Assembly (NCBI GenBank): GCA_016710115.1 | Contig: JADJLN010000018.1 | Span: 1-64,000, forward strand | Source: Saprospiraceae bacterium | GTDB taxonomy: Bacteria; Bacteroidota; Bacteroidia; Chitinophagales; Saprospiraceae | Length of the DNA: 64,000 bases | Direction: 5' to 3' | Shown here: positions 59,167 through 64,000 of the stretch, one piece after another | Numbering within the stretch: position 1 is the stretch's first letter | Layout: every line of letters begins with the position of its first letter | The notes under the pieces: model-generated | Seen by the model: only the letters and a program-made list of their open reading frames with translations | What the model was told of the DNA's origin: nothing | Databases searched by the model: none | Made by a program: the position numbers and the translations under genes

Positions 59167-59346
59167 CTGGTCGTCCCCTGCTGTTTCGACAAGGATGCCA
59201 CCCATCGGCTGGGTGATCTAAAACATCATTCTTTTCGGAAGATCTGGCAGGGTAAGGAATACCAGCAATTTCGAACACAAATCCTGAAAGGGCGTGACCA
59301 GATTGATATTTGCACGAACTGTACGGAGGGGTGTAAGGTGTGGGTG
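59167..59346 (+). repeat. Radical SAM 3'-end copy 2
   Basis: About 180 bp, CCTGCTGTTTCGACAAGG through GTGTGGG, matching the end of the radical SAM gene; it has lost two G near the stop. It shares CATCATT and AGATCTGG with copies 1 and 3. Confidence 0.88.
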
Positions 59347-59406
59347 GGAGCAATGATCGAATAGAGCAGCCAATTCAACTTTCCATTCGTGACAACGAAT
59401 ACTATC

Positions 59407-60081
59407 CTACTCAGCTATACTCCGCTTGTCATTCAAGTATTTGACAATGGATCTTAATTCAGACAGCTTGAGAGGAAGGTGATCCACAGTGGATTGAACG
59501 TTAATCCCCCTTCTATCTTGAATGATATATTGTATTTCATACGCATGTGAACTATTTCCAGAAAATACTAATGCCGGCAGACTATTCAGCAATGTAATCT
59601 CTGCAAATAAATGATCCAATTTTATCCGTTTAGGATCCAAAGGCAGCTCTTTGTTATCCAATAAGATTTTCACAATATGACTCCTCTGGTCCACAACAAT
59701 TTTGCCAGTATGCAGTGGGTCATATCCTGGCAAAATGATCGTTGCCACATTCCAGTCATCGTTTAAACAAATGGCTTGCACGCAATTAAATTCTTCTGCA
59801 AAATCGCCCTTCATCAATCTTAAAACCCTAGTATCCGCTTGAGTCAACTCGGAAATAACTAGTGTATCAAAATCACCAATCAACATTCTAATACCTGAAA
59901 TTGTCTCCTTTCTATACTCTAATTCTACTGGTGACAGTCCAAAACAAACAGTATAAAGAGAATCTTGAACAACCTTTACAAATCCCATTGAATGACTAAT
60001 ATATTCAGTACAGATTTTCTTGTTTTCACATGAGTGAAAGGCAAGGATAAAACCTAATATGCAGTAAATGCAGCTGCGCAT
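59407..60081 (-). CDS. Partner lipoprotein C (candidate immunity protein)
   Basis: 224 residues from MRSCIYCILGFILAFHSCEN (lipobox FHSC). Its ATG lies 1 bp after the stop of cassette gene C. Body (SMGFVKVVQDSLYTVCFGLS, GIRMLIGDFDTLVISELTQA, VVDQRSHIVKILLDNKELPL, HLFAEITLLNSLPALVFSGN) shows no similarity to partners A or B. Unknown family; role inferred from position. Confidence 0.7.
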   Translation of the reverse strand: MRSCIYCILGFILAFHSCENKKICTEYISHSMGFVKVVQDSLYTVCFGLSPVELEYRKETISGIRMLIGDFDTLVISELTQADTRVLRLMKGDFAEEFNCVQAICLNDDWNVATIILPGYDPLHTGKIVVDQRSHIVKILLDNKELPLDPKRIKLDHLFAEITLLNSLPALVFSGNSSHAYEIQYIIQDRRGINVQSTVDHLPLKLSELRSIVKYLNDKRSIAE

Positions 60082-60082
60082 A

Positions 60083-61946
60083 CTAATTGCAGGTTTTATC
60101 GGATGCATCAATAAGTGCCATTCGTAAAGCTTGGATCGCATTCTTTTGGGCCTGTGATTTTGATTGCCATACTGTATTTACAGGATGGCCATCAGCGGGT
60201 CCGTCTAGTCCTTCCCATGCGAGTGCTTGATAATGGGCCAGTGAGAACTTTTTATTATCAAACTCCCATAAAAACTCAGCCAATAAGCCAATATAAAGTT
60301 CAGCCATGACTGAGTGAGTCCAATCTTTATAATCTCGATATGCCTCCCAAATTACAGGATAATTGTCAGGGGACAAGTTCGAATAACCGCCGATTCCAGC
60401 TATCACTCTGTATAATTCTGCATGAATACTTTCATGCATTATTGTTTTTGCGATTAATATATCTTTTTCCTCAGATAAATAATTTTGATCAATAACAATA
60501 GATATTGACTTTGTGGGTGGCAAGTTAACTGGCCAATTGTTATATGTACGTGCTTTTGCATTAGGAAAACCAACCATTAGGTATACATCAAAATCTGGAG
60601 AATCAAGAAATGACCCGAACGTGGCACAGAATAGATTCGTTTGATTGGAGAGCCCAGTATTTAAAAGTCTCTTATAAATGCAGTTCGCAACAGAATTAGA
60701 GACAAATGAATTGGTTAGGATAATGTCATCCTTTGATACAAGTGCCTCCAATACATCCTCCCTCCCCATATACTCCCCTCCGCACAGCGATTCGATTAAT
60801 TCACTCATCAAGGCCTGGTGTGGCTTGTTGGGGTTGCAGGGATCCACCAGAGTGGCACCATCCAATTCATGGAGCAAAACATCCAGCACGTCATCCGTCA
60901 TGCTATTCGACGTTCCTCCACTTTCCGCACCATTTGCCCCTTCCTGCACACCACACGACTGGCCCAGACATTCCCAAGGCTTCTGGAGAAAGTGCGCCTA
61001 CTATTGCCTGAATCGTATCAATGTTGCTCCGGCATTCCCGATCCAGTTGCTTCCAATTATCAATAAAATCGGAAGGGATATTGCTAAAGATGCCATTGGC
61101 ACTCGAGGATGAACCGCCACTGTTGTAAATGCCGCCGCTATTGTTCCCCGGATTGAAGGAAAATATAGGCGGCCTGATTCCATTTCCCAGTTCATTTAAA
61201 TCAATTTCACTCGGATCCAAATTAATTGCTTTTGGATCGCAATGGGGACAATGCTTTTTGGGGCAAGATCCTCTTCCATTCCTTTTACATGTAGGACAAA
61301 TTACAGGATATTGATAAGGTCCATCTTCTCCTACTTCCCCAACGCCATCCGTAAACATAGGTGACCATTCATCCCATCGCGTATTCCACCAATTATTATC
61401 ACCACCACGAACCTGTGCTGCCGACAATGATTCATCAACATAGATCATGTCAATCACACCCAACTCATAATGTGAGGCATCCACAATCCCCTCGCCAATC
61501 GCATACACAGCCCCCCATCCGGTAAAGTCCTCGACGAACTCTTCCGTCGTCTCGAAGGAAAAGGCAAAATCCCTGTCCGGCACGAACTCGTAGTAATAGA
61601 CTCGCATCGTTGAATCCATTGTATAGTAAAGATACGCCCAGGAAAACGGAATAAAACGCTGCAGACTGGTGCATGGTACCAGGATGACTGAATCGTTCAG
61701 GTTGAACCGTTCATCCCATTGTGGATCAAGGACTGACATCAAGCTCTCCCCATCGATCACAGTGCCGGAATAACTCACTGCATCCATCAATAACTGTGTC
61801 ATGGCACTTACTGTATCTCCATTCCGAAGACTGGCCTGGAAATGTCTTCCGGCATCTGAAGGCTCCAATACAGGATCGTTTTTCTGACAACCGAAGATTC
61901 CGATCATCACGATCAGAACGAGTAACTTGAGTCCATGACGTTGCAT
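60083..61946 (-). CDS. Large cassette protein C: lipoprotein with HExxH metallopeptidase domain
   Basis: About 620 residues with one frameshift near 60985 (one extra base compared with copies A and B). MQRHGLKLLVLIVMIGIFGC is a lipoprotein signal with Cys20. In the N-terminal module Cys 217, 220, 228, 233 and 236 form the CPTC...CPKKHCPHC cluster. The module is more diverged from A/B and has an extra KAINLDPSEIDLN segment. The C-terminal domain carries MHESIHAELYRVIAGIGGY (HESIH at 60422-60436), WTHSVMAELYIGLLAEFLWE and YQALAWEGLDGPADGHPVN, so it shares the zincin framework of copy B with different sequence. The partner gene follows after 1 bp. Confidence 0.8.
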
Positions 61947-61970
61947 ACCAAATGGGGTTTACAACAAGTT

Positions 61971-62000
61971 AGAGAAGAGAAGAGAAGAGAAGAGAAGAGA
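61971..62000. repeat. AAGAG pentamer tract, copy C (6 units)
   Basis: Six pentamer units 25-54 bp upstream of the copy C start. Unit number differs from the eight units of copies A and B. Confidence 0.9.
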
Positions 62001-62084
62001 AATTTTAAGATTTTCTTAACAGTTATTTGTCGGCCCGCTGGTCACACTGAACAAGCATGCAATTGATCGTCAGAAAAGTGGGCC

Positions 62085-62258
62085 TCTACTGCTTCGACAA
62101 GGATGCCACTCATCGGCTGGGTGATCTAAAACATCATTTCTTTTCGGAAGATCTGGCAGGGTAAGGAATACCAGCAATTTCGAACACAGATCCTGAAAGG
62201 GCGTGACCAGATTGACATTTGTACGAACTGTACGGAGGGGTGCAAGGTGTGGGGGTGA
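62085..62258 (+). repeat. Radical SAM 3'-end copy 3
   Basis: About 174 bp ending at TGA 62256-62258, equivalent to the radical SAM stop. It has one extra T near 62140 and more substitutions at its left edge than the other copies. It closes the array; kynureninase begins 82 bp later. Confidence 0.88.
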
Positions 62259-62326
62259 AAAACGCGAGCACCTGTCATGACTTAGGACATGCACTGGCCT
62301 GTCTTCCTGATCCCCGACTTCCTCCC

Positions 62327-62334
62327 TACCTTTG
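62327..62334 (+). promoter_or_regulatory. TAnnTTTG -7 box of kynureninase
   Basis: TACCTTTG, only 5 bp before the ATG (62340), implying a leaderless or very short-leader transcript. Confidence 0.45.
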
Positions 62335-62339
62335 CCCTT

Positions 62340-63603
62340 ATGACAACCTTTCAGGCCACTCTCGACTATGCCCGCTCACTGGATCGACAGGATCCGCTGG
62401 CCGGTTTTCGCAACCAGTTTCATATTCCTCCTGCAGCCGATGGCTCGGACTCCATTTACCTGTGCGGGAATTCCCTGGGTCTGCAGCCCAAAGCCACCCG
62501 CGACTATGTGAACGCCGAACTGGATGACTGGGCCCGCCTGGGTGTGAAGGCCATGTGCAGGCCCGCCATGCCTGGATGCCGTATCACGAATTTCTGAACG
62601 ACAAGATGGCCCGGGTAGTTGGCGCCAAACCAGTGGAAGTGGTGGTCATGAACAGCCTGACCGTCAATCTCCACCTGTTGATGGTGTCCTTCTACTCGCC
62701 AACGACCCGGCGCAGGAAAATCGTGATCGAGTACAGTCCGTTTCCTTCCGATCGGTATGCCGTCGCTTCCCAATTGGAATATCACGGTTTTCACCCCGAA
62801 GACGATCTGATCGAATTGCATCCACGTCCAGGTTCTGACCAGATCCTGTATGAAGATCTGCAGGAATTGATGCAAACGCAGGGTGATGAGATCGCCCTGC
62901 TGCTGATTGGTGGTGTCAATTATTATACCGGACAGGCCTATGATATCAAACGGATCACCGCGCTCGGGCACCAACATGGCTGTATGGTGGGATTTGATCT
63001 CGCGCACGCTGCCGGCAACCTGAAATTGAATTTACATGAGGATGGACCGGATTTCGCTGCCTGGTGCTCCTATAAGTATTTGAATTCAGGTCCTGGCTCC
63101 CTGAGCGGAGTCTTTGTTCATGAACGCCATGCGAACAACCCGCGTTTACCCCGATTTTCAGGGTGGTGGGGCCATGACAAGGAAACCCGATTTCTGATGC
63201 CCGATGCATTCCAGGCAATGCCTGGCGCAGAAAGCTGGCAATTGTCCAATCCACCCATTCTGCCCATGGCAGCCATGCGCGCCTCCCTGGACCTCTTCGA
63301 TGAAGCAGGAATGGATCGATTGGTGGAGAAGACAAAAAACTCACCGGTTATCTGGAATGGCTTTTGGAAGAATTACAAGACAACCGGATTTCCCTCATCA
63401 CACCACAGGATCCCACCCAACGTGGCTGCCAACTGTCCATCAGGGTCAAAGGAGGATATAAATCCATATTTGATCGACTGACCAAAACGGGCGTTGTCGC
63501 CGATTGGCGCGAACCGGATGTCATCCGTGTGGCACCTGTTCCACTTTACAACTCCTTTGAAGATGTGTTCCATTTTGTGGAGCGGCTAAAGAAGGCGATT
63601 TGA
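62340..63603 (+). CDS. kynU: Kynureninase, two frameshifts
   Basis: About 422 residues after joining frames, normal for kynureninase (kynurenine to anthranilate and alanine, PLP-dependent). MTTFQATLDYARSLDRQDPL, IYLCGNSLGLQPKATRDYV, VVVMNSLTVNLHLLMVSFY, CMVGFDLAHAAGNLKLNLHE, WCSYKYLNSGPGSLSGVFVH (PLP Lys), RFSGWWGHDKETRFLM, PTQRGCQLSIRVKGG, GVVADWREPDVIRVAPVPLY. Indels near 62547 (GGG read as GG) and near 63335 (A7 read as A6). It lies just beyond the cassette array and belongs to tryptophan catabolism. Confidence 0.93.
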
Positions 63604-63605
63604 AG

Positions 63606-63648
63606 GGTTATTTCGCTATTTCGGTATTTCGGTATTTCGGTATTTCGT
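63606..63648. repeat. GGTATTTC short tandem array
   Basis: Four to five 8-bp units (TATTTCGC then TATTTCGG) immediately after the kynureninase stop. Confidence 0.8.
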
Positions 63649-63701
63649 GCAAATCAAACTCCCATCACCTTTTGCCTTTTCATATCACCTCGCCAGAGAA
63701 T

Positions 63702-63735
63702 AAAAAAGCCCGGACAAATTGCCCGGGCTTTTTTT
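63702..63735. terminator. Bidirectional rho-independent terminator
   Basis: AAAAAAGCCCGG (63702-63713) pairs with CCGGGCTTTTTTT (63723-63735) around ACAAATTGC, between kynureninase and the convergent OmpA-family gene. Confidence 0.88.
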
Positions 63736-63749
63736 CATTTTTAACCAAA

Positions 63750-64000
63750 TCAGTTGTCTTCCTTATATCGGATGTCCACCGGCTCATCCAATGTAGTAAT
63801 CAGGATCTCCGTTCGGCGGTTGTACTGATGTTGTTCCTCTGTACAATTTACGCCTTCAGCACACTGGTTGCGCAACATCGTTTCACCATATCCCACAGCT
63901 GTGATCCTGCCGGGCTGAATGCCCCGGCTGACCAGATAGTTCTTCGCTGCAGCTGCACGAGATTCGGACAGACGCTGATTGAATTTATCGCTACCCCGGC
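63750..64000 (-). CDS. OmpA-family protein, C-terminal part (partial)
   Basis: The frame enters from the right edge and stops at TGA 63750-63752. It encodes the end of an OmpA peptidoglycan-binding domain: SDKFNQRLSESRAAAAKNYL, VSRGIQPGRITAVGYGE with the usual Asn/Arg-rich context, and NRRTEILITT. Typically the C-terminal domain of an outer-membrane protein anchored to peptidoglycan. The N-terminal part is outside the window. Confidence 0.88.
   Translation of the reverse strand, partial: RGSDKFNQRLSESRAAAAKNYLVSRGIQPGRITAVGYGETMLRNQCAEGVNCTEEQHQYNRRTEILITTLDEPVDIRYKEDN

Noticed and set aside
53159..62258. Ordinary tandem protease duplication with no toxin role
   Set aside because: Not excluded, but abrupt domain switching, unrelated partners and an orphan partner pseudogene fit a polymorphic array better.

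Overview
The window looks like a chromosomal segment of a Bacteroidota bacterium, most likely in or near the Saprospiria. Supporting signs: several secreted proteins end in type IX secretion (T9SS) sorting domains, including a gliding-motility-associated (CHU_C type) domain; TAnnTTTG -7 boxes sit just upstream of many starts; and the IleRS, Lgt, DUF1501/DUF1800 and DUF4783 proteins resemble Bacteroidota forms. Base composition is balanced over most of the window and visibly AT-richer in two accessory stretches (about 2.5-3.3 kb and 53-61 kb).

Layout. 0-3.3 kb: a partial gene end, a decayed UvrD/RecB-like helicase and a decayed REP-associated tyrosine transposase between two REP-like hairpins. 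3.3-12.2 kb (minus strand): riboflavin synthase, a broken T9SS giant, then an aromatic amino acid catabolic run (homogentisate dioxygenase, 4-hydroxyphenylpyruvate dioxygenase, tryptophanase), a lipoprotein and a secreted intradiol dioxygenase. 12.4-24.9 kb: 2OG-Fe(II) oxygenase, ArnT-like glycosyltransferase, T9SS cargo, a kinase pair, an ECF sigma factor with a membrane-anchored beta-barrel partner, and small housekeeping genes. 24.9-26.4 kb: gene-free repeats (127-136 bp tandem units, 7-bp arrays). 26.5-39.9 kb: ileS, LpxL-like acyltransferase, CpeT-like protein, Sua5, DUF1501/DUF1800 pair, lgt and a sodium/solute symporter. 40.0-46.5 kb: tRNA-Cys, an unidentified protein and a polysaccharide locus (GT2, flippase, Wzz, ligase). 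46.4-53.0 kb: gpmI, DUF4783, aminotransferase, pterin dehydratase, M42 peptidase, radical SAM/SPASM protein. 53.1-62.3 kb: the cassette array below. 62.3-64 kb: kynureninase and the end of an OmpA-family gene.

The most interesting region is 53.1-62.3 kb. Three large minus-strand genes share an almost identical N-terminal half (lipoprotein signal, Cys-rich CxxC cluster) but carry different C-terminal domains, each with an HExxH zincin motif. Each is followed by a different small lipoprotein gene whose start overlaps or abuts the stop of the large gene. A fourth partner gene is a pseudogene next to a remnant toxin tail. Cassettes are separated by ~175-bp copies of the 3' end of the upstream radical SAM gene, which end at that gene's stop codon, and AAGAG pentamer tracts lie at the gene starts. 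This resembles a polymorphic toxin/immunity array built at the 3' end of a protein-coding gene.

Caution: many genes, including the normally essential ileS, carry single-base indels, mostly in short homopolymer runs. These look at least partly like residual sequencing errors, so frame-interrupted genes are reported as one gene each. A few lesions (the HPD internal deletion, the helicase and transposase relics, the orphan partner gene) are too large or too many for that explanation.
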